Shown here: positions 1 through 5,607 of the stretch, one piece after another
Layout of the letters: every line of letters begins with the position of its first letter
How positions within the stretch are numbered: the stretch's first letter is position 1
Assembly: GCA_002390025.1 (NCBI GenBank)
Contig: DGRU01000038.1
Location: 1-6,714 of the forward strand
Length of the DNA stretch: 6,714 nucleotides
From: Lachnospiraceae bacterium UBA4380
GTDB taxonomy: Bacteria; Bacillota; Clostridia; Lachnospirales; Lachnospiraceae
Reading direction: 5' to 3'
Made by a program: the position numbers and the translations under genes
The notes under the pieces: model-generated
Told to the model about the DNA's origin: nothing
The model's input: the letters and a program-made list of their open reading frames with translations, nothing else
The model's database searches: none

Positions 1-1
1 A

Positions 2-138
2 CACCAACTATTTGACGCTTACGCTTCAGGCATGATTCCACGCTGCGCATGGTTACAAGATTTATGGGGAGCCCTTGACCGCTGCCTGAAACAAAATCTT
101 CTCAGAAACAAAATCTTCCCGCAACTAAATCTGACATA
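2..138 (+). other. Open frame at left edge, possible 3' end of an upstream gene
   Basis: One frame is open from base 2 to a TAA at 136-138 and reads HQLFDAYASGMIPRCAWLQD and onward for about 45 residues. I recognise no family in it. A 17-bp tandem repeat, which is out of frame, lies inside its last third, and this argues against coding. It could be the tail of a truncated upstream gene or chance. I list it only because it touches the window edge. Confidence 0.15.
88..121. repeat. Two tandem 17-bp repeats upstream of the acyltransferase gene
   Basis: The unit GAAACAAAATCTTC plus three bases occurs at 88-104 and again, directly abutting, at 105-121. The first 14 bases are identical. It lies about 110 bp before the acyltransferase start, just upstream of a possible extended -10 (TGACATAAT, 132-140). 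It could be a pair of protein-binding sites or a simple slippage duplication. Confidence 0.7.
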
Positions 139-140
139 AT
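132..140 (+). promoter_or_regulatory. Possible extended -10 promoter for the acyltransferase gene
   Basis: TGACATAAT matches the extended -10 form TGnTATAAT with one mismatch in the hexamer. There is no convincing -35 at the usual spacing. TTGACC at 75-80 is too far upstream to pair with it. This is the best candidate promoter between the window edge and the gene at 230, but the call is weak. Confidence 0.3.
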
Positions 141-229
141 CCCGGAGTAAATGTCAGGTTTGGTTGGTGGACACCCGCCTGTCCCGGCTTTATGATTGTG
201 TTAACAATAATTGCAAAGGTGAGATATAT

Positions 230-1366
230 ATGAGAAAATACTATCTGGATAATATCAAATGGGCCGTGGCGGTGATCGTGGCCGTGTATCACGTATTCTA
301 TATGTACAATGCGGAAGGGATTCCGGGTGTCGCCGGAAAGATCACGGATCTGGACGTGCAGTATTGGGATGTATACCAGTACATTGTATATCCCTGGTTC
401 ATGATGCTGCTGTTTATGGTTTCCGGGATCAGCGCAAGGCTTGATCTGGCCGGACACACTTCCGGGGAATTCGTCAGGAGAAGGACGGGAAAATATCTGG
501 TGCCTTCTACGATCGGACTCCTGGCTTTTCAGTTTATACAGGGATATGTCAATGTTTCCCTGGGAGGGCTCTTTGAGAGAGCACCCGGCATACCTTTCTT
601 TGCCAAGGCACTGATCTGTGTGCTGAGCGGGATCGGGGTTCTGTGGTACATTCAGCTCCTGTGGCTGTTTTCGCTGCTGCTTGTCCCGGTGCGCAGGATC
701 GAGGGGGACCGGCTGTGGAAGCTCTATGGGAAAAAGCTCTGCGGGAAGCCGGGACTGCCTGTGCTGCCGGTTCTTATTGCCATGGCAGTACCGGTCTATG
801 GGTCCGGCCAGATCCTCAATACGCCTGTCATTGTTGTGTACAGGTTCGGACTGTATTTCTTCGTCTTTCTGCTGGGCTACTTTGTCCTGTCTCATGAAGA
901 AGTCATTGATGTTCTCAAAAGGTCTTTCCTTTTGCCGGCAGCCCTTGCGGCAGTACTCGGCACGATGTTCTGCCTGCGGTATTTCGGGGAAAATTATGCG
1001 GATGTTCCGGCCAACAGATCGGTACTGTTTTTGGGATATGGATATTTTGCTTCTCTTGCCTTTCTGGGAGCGATGGCAAGGTTCTGCGACTTCAGCAACC
1101 GCTTTACTCGATGGATGAGCAAGCGAAGCTTCGGGCTGTATGTGTTTCACTATCTGGGCATCTCTTCTGTGGGCCTGTATGTTGGCAGGCCGGGACTTCT
1201 TCCCGCGCCGGCGGTTTATCTGCTCAGTCTGTTTTCCGGCTTTGCGGGGGCATATCTGTTAAACGAGATCATATCCCGGATCCCGGGCTACAGATGGGCG
1301 GTGCTGGGATACCGTTCCGGCCAACAGCATGGGCGGGACGAAAGCGGCCGGGCAGGTGCAAGATAA
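230..1366 (+). CDS. Acyltransferase family 3 membrane protein
   Basis: This is a 378-residue multi-pass membrane protein of the acyltransferase-3 type (PF01757-like, OafA/NodX fold), which moves acyl groups from the cytoplasm onto envelope glycans or other surface molecules. The N-terminus YYLDNIKWAVAVIVAVYHVF is the typical first helix, with the conserved His at residue 21. MLLFMVSGISARL near residues 61-73 matches the family's second-helix signature, followed by the basic RRRTGKYLVPS loop. About eight to ten further hydrophobic segments follow, and the last residues (YRSGQQHGRDESGRAGAR) are a polar tail. I chose the ATG at 230 because AAAGGTGAG lies just upstream and the family motif starts at residue 5; an in-frame TTG at 164 has no good RBS. 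The acceptor cannot be told from sequence, and no glycan genes are adjacent. There is no clear terminator before the next gene, so the two may share a transcript. Confidence 0.8.
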   Translation: MRKYYLDNIKWAVAVIVAVYHVFYMYNAEGIPGVAGKITDLDVQYWDVYQYIVYPWFMMLLFMVSGISARLDLAGHTSGEFVRRRTGKYLVPSTIGLLAFQFIQGYVNVSLGGLFERAPGIPFFAKALICVLSGIGVLWYIQLLWLFSLLLVPVRRIEGDRLWKLYGKKLCGKPGLPVLPVLIAMAVPVYGSGQILNTPVIVVYRFGLYFFVFLLGYFVLSHEEVIDVLKRSFLLPAALAAVLGTMFCLRYFGENYADVPANRSVLFLGYGYFASLAFLGAMARFCDFSNRFTRWMSKRSFGLYVFHYLGISSVGLYVGRPGLLPAPAVYLLSLFSGFAGAYLLNEIISRIPGYRWAVLGYRSGQQHGRDESGRAGAR

Positions 1367-1409
1367 AAAGATCACCCATGTGTGGCAGAGATGCAAACGA
1401 CCAAAGGAT

Positions 1410-1428
1410 GTGACGGGAAAAGGGTCAC
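1410..1428 (+). other. Short hairpin between acyltransferase and regulator genes
   Basis: GTGAC (1410-1414) and GTCAC (1424-1428) are exact inverted repeats around a nine-base purine loop. No T-tract follows, so it does not look like a terminator. It may be a small operator-type palindrome, since XRE regulators often bind such sites and often act on their own genes, but that is inference. Confidence 0.3.
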
Positions 1429-1437
1429 TGCTGTTTC

Positions 1438-1473
1438 GCAAAAGTGAAGCGGCCTGACGGCGGCAAAAGTGAA
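1438..1473. repeat. Direct repeat GCAAAAGTGAA upstream of the regulator gene
   Basis: GCAAAAGTGAA occurs at 1438-1448 and again at 1463-1473, a start-to-start distance of 25 bp. Both copies lie within about 90 bp upstream of the XRE-AbrB regulator. The position suits operator half-sites for autoregulation, but no experiment or consensus is available to me. Confidence 0.5.
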
Positions 1474-1528
1474 AGCTCACTCCTGTGGGAAAAAAATTAC
1501 CCCTGCGGGGAGAAAAAGGAGAAGAGAA

Positions 1529-1957
1529 GTGTTCAAAAATAATCTCATTCAGATGCGGAAGATGCGGCGGATGACGCAGGAGGATGTCGCGGAGAAGGTC
1601 GGCGTGACCAGGCAGGCCGTGGCTAAGTGGGAATCGGGAGAGACAGTTCCGGATCTGGACAAATGCAGGATTCTGGCAGAGTTGTTCGGTGTTTCTCTGG
1701 ATGACCTTGCGAATTACGAGCCGGAGCAGAATCTTGGTCTGGGTCTGCCTCCCAAAGGCAAGCATCTGTTTGGAATGGTGACGGTGGGTGACAAGGGGCA
1801 GATTGTGATCCCGGCCAGGGCGAGGAAGCTGTTCGACATATCTGCCGGCGACCAGTTGGTGGTGCTGGGAGATGAAGCCCAGGGGCTGGCGGTCATGAAA
1901 GCGGACCGTTTCCTGGAACTTGCAGACCTGGTCAGGAAGATGGGGACACTCGAATAA
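1529..1957 (+). CDS. XRE helix-turn-helix / AbrB-SpoVT fusion transcriptional regulator
   Basis: This is a 142-residue DNA-binding protein with two domains. Residues 5-60 form a Cro/CI-type helix-turn-helix: LIQMRKMRRMTQEDVAEKVG, then VTRQAVAKWESGETVPDLDK and the usual CRILAELFGVSLDDL end. After a short Pro/Gly linker, residues 83-128 are an AbrB/MazE/SpoVT swapped-hairpin domain (MVTVGDKGQIVIPARARKLF, then GDQLVVLGDEAQGLAVMKADRF). Such fusions occur in Clostridia, usually next to the gene they control. I place the start at GTG 1529 because AAGGAG (1516-1521) sits seven bases before it and the HTH begins a few residues later; the longer frame from 1469 adds a basic, non-homologous stretch. 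No toxin gene follows, so it is not an evident MazE antitoxin. Its targets are unknown; autoregulation or control of the LtrA-family gene downstream is plausible. Confidence 0.85.
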   Translation: MFKNNLIQMRKMRRMTQEDVAEKVGVTRQAVAKWESGETVPDLDKCRILAELFGVSLDDLANYEPEQNLGLGLPPKGKHLFGMVTVGDKGQIVIPARARKLFDISAGDQLVVLGDEAQGLAVMKADRFLELADLVRKMGTLE

Positions 1958-1965
1958 TTCTTTTG

Positions 1966-1974
1966 TGCTATAAT
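1966..1974 (+). promoter_or_regulatory. Extended -10 promoter for the LtrA-family gene
   Basis: TGCTATAAT is a perfect extended -10 (TG-n-TATAAT), only nine bases after the regulator's stop codon. No good -35 is present 16-18 bp upstream, which fits an extended -10 promoter or one needing an activator. Transcription would start near 1981, giving a leader of about 155 nt before the ATG at 2135. Confidence 0.6.
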
Positions 1975-2043
1975 AGGTCCTGTTGCGAGGTCAGGGCGGG
2001 AGAGCGGTTCAATGCGATCCCTGCCATCGAATAAAGAGGCTTC

Positions 2044-2100
2044 AACCGCAGATTCATCAGATAACTGCAAATTCATCAGCTAACCGCAGATCCATCAAAT
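2044..2100. repeat. Three tandem 19-bp repeats in the LtrA leader
   Basis: Three abutting 19-bp units lie at 2044-2062, 2063-2081 and 2082-2100. Their shared pattern is AACYGCARATYCATCARMT, with two to four differences between units. The array sits between the likely transcription start and the RBS, so it would be transcribed into the 5' leader. It might be a protein-binding array or an RNA-level element. It is too regular to be chance. Confidence 0.8.
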
Positions 2101-2134
2101 GAACAGGCTGCAGCCCCAACTTTGGAGAAGACAC

Positions 2135-3277
2135 ATGATTGATCAACAGGAAAAGAAGGTCGAGTATCTGGAACTGATCTATGACCTGATCTTTGTATAC
2201 CTCATCGGCAGAAATAATTCGCTTTTACATTATATTGAGAATGGATTCGTCTCTGCCGGAACCTTTCTGACCTATGTACTGTGCTCCCTTGCCATCATTC
2301 AGATCTGGAGTTACAGCACTTTCTATATCAATCTATACGGCAGAAACGGAAAACGGGATCATGTTTTTCTGTTCATCAACATGTATCTGCTCTATCACAT
2401 GGCGGACGGAATCAGCAGCGGCTGGCGGTCTTCCGTCAACCAGTTCTGCATTGCCTGGTTCCTGATCCTTGTCAATATCGGCGCCCAGAACCTGATTGAG
2501 ATGCGCAATCACAGGGGTGAACCCTGGGCGCTGGACCAGCTGACCCGCAAAGCCGTGATCATTTTCGGAGAGGCCGCTCTGATCCTGGTCCACATGCTGG
2601 TATATCGTTATTTCGGGATTTCCATTGCCTATGTGCCGATTCTGTTCGGTCTGGCCGCAACCCTGTTTTCCCGCGATGTGAATTCGCTGATTCCTGTGGA
2701 TTTCAGCCATCTGAGCGAGAGGGCCATGCTCTATGTCGTCTTCACTTTCGGCGAGATGATTATTTCCATCACCGGTTATTTTGAGGATAAGATTTCCTTA
2801 AATACCCTGTATTTTTCCGGGATGGCCTTCCTGATCGTCGTGGGACTCTTCCTGAGCTACGAGGTCTTTTACAACCGGATCGTGGACAGGGAGATCACGA
2901 CTAACGGAACGGGATATATGATGATCCATGTCTTTTTGATCTTTGCCCTCAACAATATCTCTGTCGCACTGGAATTTATGCGGCAGGAAGAGGTGGCCAT
3001 CCTGCCCAAGACACTGTTTATCACAGGTTCCTTTATCCTCTACTTCGTATTTCTCTTCCTTGCGGACATCTATGCCAAAAAGCAATGTGCCTGCGACATG
3101 AAGTACCACGAGTTCATCGGCGTGATCGGGCTCAGTTTCCTGATCCTGATGGTTGTCTTCAGGACACAGATGGCCCTGAATATTGCCATCAGCGTCGCGT
3201 ATGTCTTCGTTATTTTCCTGATCATCTATCGAAAGGGAAAACTGGTCTCTGCCTCCGCCGGCCCTGCAGCTTCCTGA
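2135..3277 (+). CDS. LtrA-family (low temperature requirement) membrane protein
   Basis: This is a 380-residue polytopic membrane protein resembling the bacterial LtrA family (PF06772). The name comes from a Listeria locus needed for growth in the cold; the biochemical role is not established. The N-terminal signature KKVEYLELIYDLIFVYLIGR (residues 7-26) corresponds to the family's ELFFDLVFVFAI motif. A second family block, SERAMLYVVFTFGEMIISIT, lies near residues 192-211 and holds the conserved glutamate after FG. About ten hydrophobic segments span the chain. I chose ATG 2135 because GGAGA (2124-2128) lies six bases before it and the motif follows at once; an in-frame ATG at 2099 has no RBS and overlaps the third tandem repeat. 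The gene has its own promoter and ends just before a strong terminator, so it is probably monocistronic. The family call is good; the function is open. Confidence 0.75.
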   Translation: MIDQQEKKVEYLELIYDLIFVYLIGRNNSLLHYIENGFVSAGTFLTYVLCSLAIIQIWSYSTFYINLYGRNGKRDHVFLFINMYLLYHMADGISSGWRSSVNQFCIAWFLILVNIGAQNLIEMRNHRGEPWALDQLTRKAVIIFGEAALILVHMLVYRYFGISIAYVPILFGLAATLFSRDVNSLIPVDFSHLSERAMLYVVFTFGEMIISITGYFEDKISLNTLYFSGMAFLIVVGLFLSYEVFYNRIVDREITTNGTGYMMIHVFLIFALNNISVALEFMRQEEVAILPKTLFITGSFILYFVFLFLADIYAKKQCACDMKYHEFIGVIGLSFLILMVVFRTQMALNIAISVAYVFVIFLIIYRKGKLVSASAGPAAS

Positions 3278-3300
3278 CGGCGGCTTTTGCGCCTGCAGAC

Positions 3301-3373
3301 AAAAAAAGACTCCCTTCCCGGCAGACTGGAGAATGTTGATTTCTCCGGCCTGTCCGGAAGGGAGTCTTGTTTC
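3301..3373. terminator. Bidirectional intrinsic terminator between convergent genes
   Basis: AAGACTCCCTTCC (3306-3318) pairs perfectly over 13 bp with GGAAGGGAGTCTT (3356-3368). An inner stem extends it, GGAGAA (3328-3333) with TTCTCC (3340-3346 region). On the + strand a T-rich TTGTTTCTG follows, ending the LtrA-family transcript. On the minus strand the stem is followed by a run of seven T, which makes it the stronger terminator for the convergent SH3 gene at 3504-3830. Confidence 0.9.
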
Positions 3374-3503
3374 TGTATTCAGTTGCCGCCCGGTCTTCCC
3401 GCTTTCTTTATCATCGCGTTTCTGATCATCGTACAAACCTGATCATCTCGCAGGATCTGCGGGCGTGTCCTTCATCATATAGGGGATGAAAGCTGTAAAT
3501 CGG

Positions 3504-3830
3504 TCAGTTGGCGAGGAAACGGCTGTTTACCCATCCGCTCTTATTGAGCCTCTCGGAGTAGACCCATGTATACCATGTAAGGCCGGGACCGTCAAAATCG
3601 TGATCCGCATCTGCGGAATTGCCGATGATCTGGACACGGTCGCCGTTGTAAAGCTGACCGATCTCATTACTGGAATCATACTTGTAATCACTCCTGAGTG
3701 CCAGCCAGCCGCTCTTGAGACCGGTTACTGTTGTCCAGGGTCCGTTGGGATTCAGACCGCAGTATCCGTCGACACCGCCTGCTACCTGATTCAGTTCTTC
3801 TTCATTTATTTTTCTGATATCGTTAGTCAT
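3504..3830 (-). CDS. Double-glycine leader precursor with a bacterial SH3-like domain
   Basis: This is a 108-residue secreted-protein precursor. Residues 1-19 (MTNDIRKINEEELNQVAGG) form a textbook double-glycine leader: charged start, Glu-Leu at -8/-7, Val at -4, Gly-Gly at -2/-1. Such leaders are cut during export by ABC transporters with a C39 peptidase domain, as for class II bacteriocins and other peptides. The mature part of about 89 residues resembles one SH3b domain: WLALRSDYKYDSSNEIGQLY (42-61), GDRVQIIG (63-70), then TWVYSERLNKSGWVNSRFLA (88-107), equivalent to the usual LNVRSGPS, GxxV and GWVxxxYL blocks. SH3b domains often bind cell-wall peptides. There is one Cys (24) and no hydrophobic helix. 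Start 3830 is set by AAGGAG nine bases upstream; an earlier ATG at 3866 overlaps that RBS. No transporter, modification enzyme or immunity gene is in the window. It could be a bacteriocin-like toxin or a wall-binding signal; the function is unknown. Confidence 0.8.
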   Translation of the reverse strand: MTNDIRKINEEELNQVAGGVDGYCGLNPNGPWTTVTGLKSGWLALRSDYKYDSSNEIGQLYNGDRVQIIGNSADADHDFDGPGLTWYTWVYSERLNKSGWVNSRFLAN

Positions 3831-3897
3831 TTCTTTTTTCTCCTTATCTGTTCTATGTGTCCGCATTTAAGCGGGTTGTTTTTGATTTGATGATGTG

Positions 3898-3903
3898 AGT
3901 ATA
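3898..3903 (-). promoter_or_regulatory. Likely -10 of the SH3-precursor promoter
   Basis: Read on the minus strand, TATACT lies about 68 bp before the start codon at 3830. The hexamer at the proper -35 distance (CACTTC, 3926-3921) is poor and falls inside the direct-repeat box at 3914-3931. Together these suggest an activator-dependent promoter. Confidence 0.45.
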
Positions 3904-3913
3904 TCGCACGGAC

Positions 3914-3931
3914 TGTCACAGAAGTGTCACA
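3914..3931. promoter_or_regulatory. Direct-repeat operator-like box TGTCACA-N4-TGTCACA
   Basis: TGTCACA occurs at 3914-3920 and 3925-3931, exactly 11 bp apart, so both face the same side of the helix. The layout (7-bp repeat, 4-bp gap, one extra C before the first copy) resembles the Pho box bound by PhoB-type winged-helix response regulators. It covers the -35 position of the minus-strand promoter. The orientation is opposite to a classical Pho box for that gene, so the identity of the binding protein is open. Confidence 0.45.
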
Positions 3932-3940
3932 ATACATAGA

Positions 3941-4018
3941 GCTGTGAAAACAGCTGCGGAAACGGTGCCGCGAAAAGGTGTTGCGAAAACGGTGCTGCGG
4001 AAAATGTGCTGCGGAAAT
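3941..4018. repeat. Array of about six degenerate 14-bp tandem repeats
   Basis: Units lie at about 3941-3951, 3952-3963, 3964-3976, 3977-3990, 3991-4004 and 4005-4018. The best unit is GGTGCTGCGGAAAA, and the last three are exactly 14 bp each. They lie upstream of the SH3-precursor promoter and about 120 bp before the hrcA -35. No plausible protein is encoded on either strand. Likely explanations are an array of regulator sites or slippage-born sequence. Confidence 0.75.
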
Positions 4019-4100
4019 ACTAAGACCTGCAAAACTGCCGCACATGGCGGGATGATCAGACAGAATCTTGGAAATTCACGGAAAGACACGAAGGAATATA

Positions 4101-4120
4101 GATAAATATGGATAAATATG
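4101..4120. repeat. 10-bp tandem repeat GATAAATATG upstream of the hrcA promoter
   Basis: GATAAATATG is repeated exactly at 4101-4110 and 4111-4120. It is AT-rich and ends 15 bp before the hrcA -35, which overlaps the place where an UP element would contact the RNA polymerase alpha subunit. The grpE promoter lacks this repeat but also has AT-rich DNA upstream. Confidence 0.6.
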
Positions 4121-4135
4121 CCGCCTGAGGCTTTA

Positions 4136-4164
4136 TTGACATCCGCGGAAGAGGGTGCTATTCT
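4136..4164 (+). promoter_or_regulatory. Vegetative promoter of hrcA
   Basis: A perfect -35 TTGACA (4136-4141), a 17-bp spacer and -10 TATTCT (4159-4164) with an extended TGC in front. The start would be near 4171, eight bases ahead of the CIRCE operator. This is a SigA-type promoter controlled by repression. Sequence on both sides of the spacer is shared with the grpE promoter at 5696-5724. Confidence 0.9.
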
Positions 4165-4178
4165 CTCAATAGGTTTTA

Positions 4179-4205
4179 TTAGCACTTGAACCAATGGAGT
4201 GCTAA
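4179..4205. promoter_or_regulatory. CIRCE operator of hrcA
   Basis: TTAGCACTT-N9-GAGTGCTAA is the CIRCE inverted repeat bound by HrcA, with a single departure from consensus at the last base of the left arm (T for C). It begins a few bases after the predicted transcription start, so bound HrcA would block initiation of its own gene. The element is also transcribed and could fold in the mRNA. Confidence 0.95.
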
Positions 4206-4307
4206 TCACCGTGATCGTTCTATTATTAAAGAGAAAAGTATTTGTGAGAAAATGCACAGAGCGGCAGACTTCCACTGCCTGCCGAATAGCTCCTCAGGAG
4301 GCGTGAT

Positions 4308-5477
4308 ATGGAATTACCGGATCGGAAAATGAGAATATTGAAGGCGATCGTCCGCAATTACCTGGAGACGGGCGAGCCGGTCGGAAGCAGGACCATTTCC
4401 AAGCTCACGGACCTGAAGCTGTCCAGTGCGACGATCCGCAATGAGATGGCGGATCTGGAGGAAATGGGACTGATCACCCAGCCGCACACTTCCGCGGGAC
4501 GTATTCCCACGGATGCGGGTTATCGTCTCTATGTCGACGATATGCTCAGCAGCGAGCGCAAAGAGCTGCAGGATGAGCGGAAACATCTTCTGGATATGCA
4601 GGATATTCTGCTGGAAAGACAGGGCAAGCTCGAAAACCTGCTGCAGAAGGTCGCCAAGACGTTAGCGGCCAGCACCAACTATGCATCCATGATTTCCTCC
4701 CCGACAACCAGGAGCAGCAAGATCAAGTTTATCCAGCTCTCCCAGGTGGATCCAAACAATGTGCTCGCAGTCATTGTTATAGAAGGAAATCTGATCCGCA
4801 ACAAGGTCATCCCTGTTGAGGAAGAGCTCTCGGCCGAAAACATGCTCAAGCTCAATATGCTGCTCAACACCAACCTCTGCGGACTGGCTGTGGAGGAGAT
4901 CACTCTGGGCCTGATCGAGGGGATCAAGCGCAACGCCGGCATTCATACTGCGATCATCAATGATGTCATCGATGCCGCGGCGGAGATCGTCCGCAGCGAA
5001 GAGGAACTCAAGATCTATACCAGCGGCGCCAATAACATTTTCAAGTATCCCGAGCTTGCCGACCATCAGCGCGCCAGTGAGATCATCAGCGACTTCGAGG
5101 AAAAACAGGCCCTGGGCAGTATCGTGCAGGAGACCCTTGCAAGCGAGGGCCAGAACGGGATCCAGGTCTATATCGGCGAGGAAATGCCTGTGGCGCGCAT
5201 GCGCGACTGCAGTGTGGTCACAGCGACCTATGAGCTGGGGGAAGGCATGAAAGGAACGATCGGCATCATCGGTCCCAAGCGCATGGACTACGACAAGGTC
5301 GTCGGCGTCATGCAGGACATTATGGGACAGCTGGGCGACCTGTATAAACCGGCCGGCAGAGCAGATGCCGGTGCAGATCCCGGTCAGAATGCGGATGTGT
5401 CAAGCCCCGGCCAACCCTTTACAATTCCGGAGATCCGCATCCCGCAGATCAAGAGGATCGAGATCAAGGAAATGTAA
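4308..5477 (+). CDS. hrcA: Heat-inducible transcription repressor HrcA
   Basis: HrcA binds CIRCE and represses class I heat-shock genes; in well-studied bacteria its folding depends on GroEL, so stress derepresses. The N-terminal winged helix is clear at residues 4-78: RKMRILKAIVRNYLETGEPV, then SSATIRNEMADLEEMGLITQ and SAGRIPTDAGYRLYVDDML. The central GAF-like core and dimer region follow, and the family's closing block GTIGIIGPKRMDYDKVV lies near residues 313-329. At 389 residues it is longer than the usual 340-350. The surplus is a C-terminal tail of about 42 residues: Ala/Gly/Asp/Pro-rich, then FTIPEIRIPQIKRIEIKEM. Start ATG 4308 has AGGAGG six bases upstream. Unlike the classic hrcA-grpE-dnaK-dnaJ operon, a terminator and a second promoter separate it from grpE, so it is probably transcribed alone and represses both units. 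Confidence 0.97.
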   Translation: MELPDRKMRILKAIVRNYLETGEPVGSRTISKLTDLKLSSATIRNEMADLEEMGLITQPHTSAGRIPTDAGYRLYVDDMLSSERKELQDERKHLLDMQDILLERQGKLENLLQKVAKTLAASTNYASMISSPTTRSSKIKFIQLSQVDPNNVLAVIVIEGNLIRNKVIPVEEELSAENMLKLNMLLNTNLCGLAVEEITLGLIEGIKRNAGIHTAIINDVIDAAAEIVRSEEELKIYTSGANNIFKYPELADHQRASEIISDFEEKQALGSIVQETLASEGQNGIQVYIGEEMPVARMRDCSVVTATYELGEGMKGTIGIIGPKRMDYDKVVGVMQDIMGQLGDLYKPAGRADAGADPGQNADVSSPGQPFTIPEIRIPQIKRIEIKEM

Positions 5478-5607
5478 CAAAAGATTTTCAAGACCGGCCT
5501 GCGGACCTTGCGCGATGAAGCGGGTTTCCTTTTTTACGAGTGTATCCTGCGACTGAAGTCACGGTCTTGCTCGATAAAGAATAGACAGAGACAGTCTGAA
5601 ACAACAA
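5478..5607. other. hrcA 3' untranslated region, no gene seen
   Basis: There is no supported coding sequence here. Two inverted arms, CAAGACCG (5489-5496) and CGGTCTTG (5562-5569), could pair at long range. Between them CCTGC (5498-5502) and GCGGG (5520-5524) form a weak stem followed by TTTCCTTTTTT, which could give partial termination just after hrcA. Confidence 0.4.

Noticed and set aside
125..1150. A 341-codon minus-strand open frame
   Set aside because: It lies opposite the acyltransferase gene, its translation is rich in Gln, His, Arg and Pro with no recognisable domain, and it fits the mirror of the codon bias of the real gene.
1992..2024. CAGGG...CCCTG pairing in the LtrA leader as a riboswitch
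   Set aside because: The stem is five base pairs around a loop of over 20 bases, and I see no conserved riboswitch core.
2798..3436. A 212-codon minus-strand open frame under the LtrA-family gene
   Set aside because: The product is low-complexity and highly charged, runs through the terminator hairpin, and has no family resemblance; it is a shadow of the + strand membrane protein.
3861..3874. CCGC-N6-GCGG hairpin followed by T-rich sequence on the + strand
   Set aside because: Only four base pairs, and no + strand gene lies just upstream that would need a terminator. It may be a minor structure in the SH3-precursor leader.
3827..4275. Two minus-strand frames of 72 and 119 codons upstream of the SH3-precursor gene
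   Set aside because: They cross tandem repeats, the CIRCE and the promoters, lack an RBS and show no protein-like pattern.
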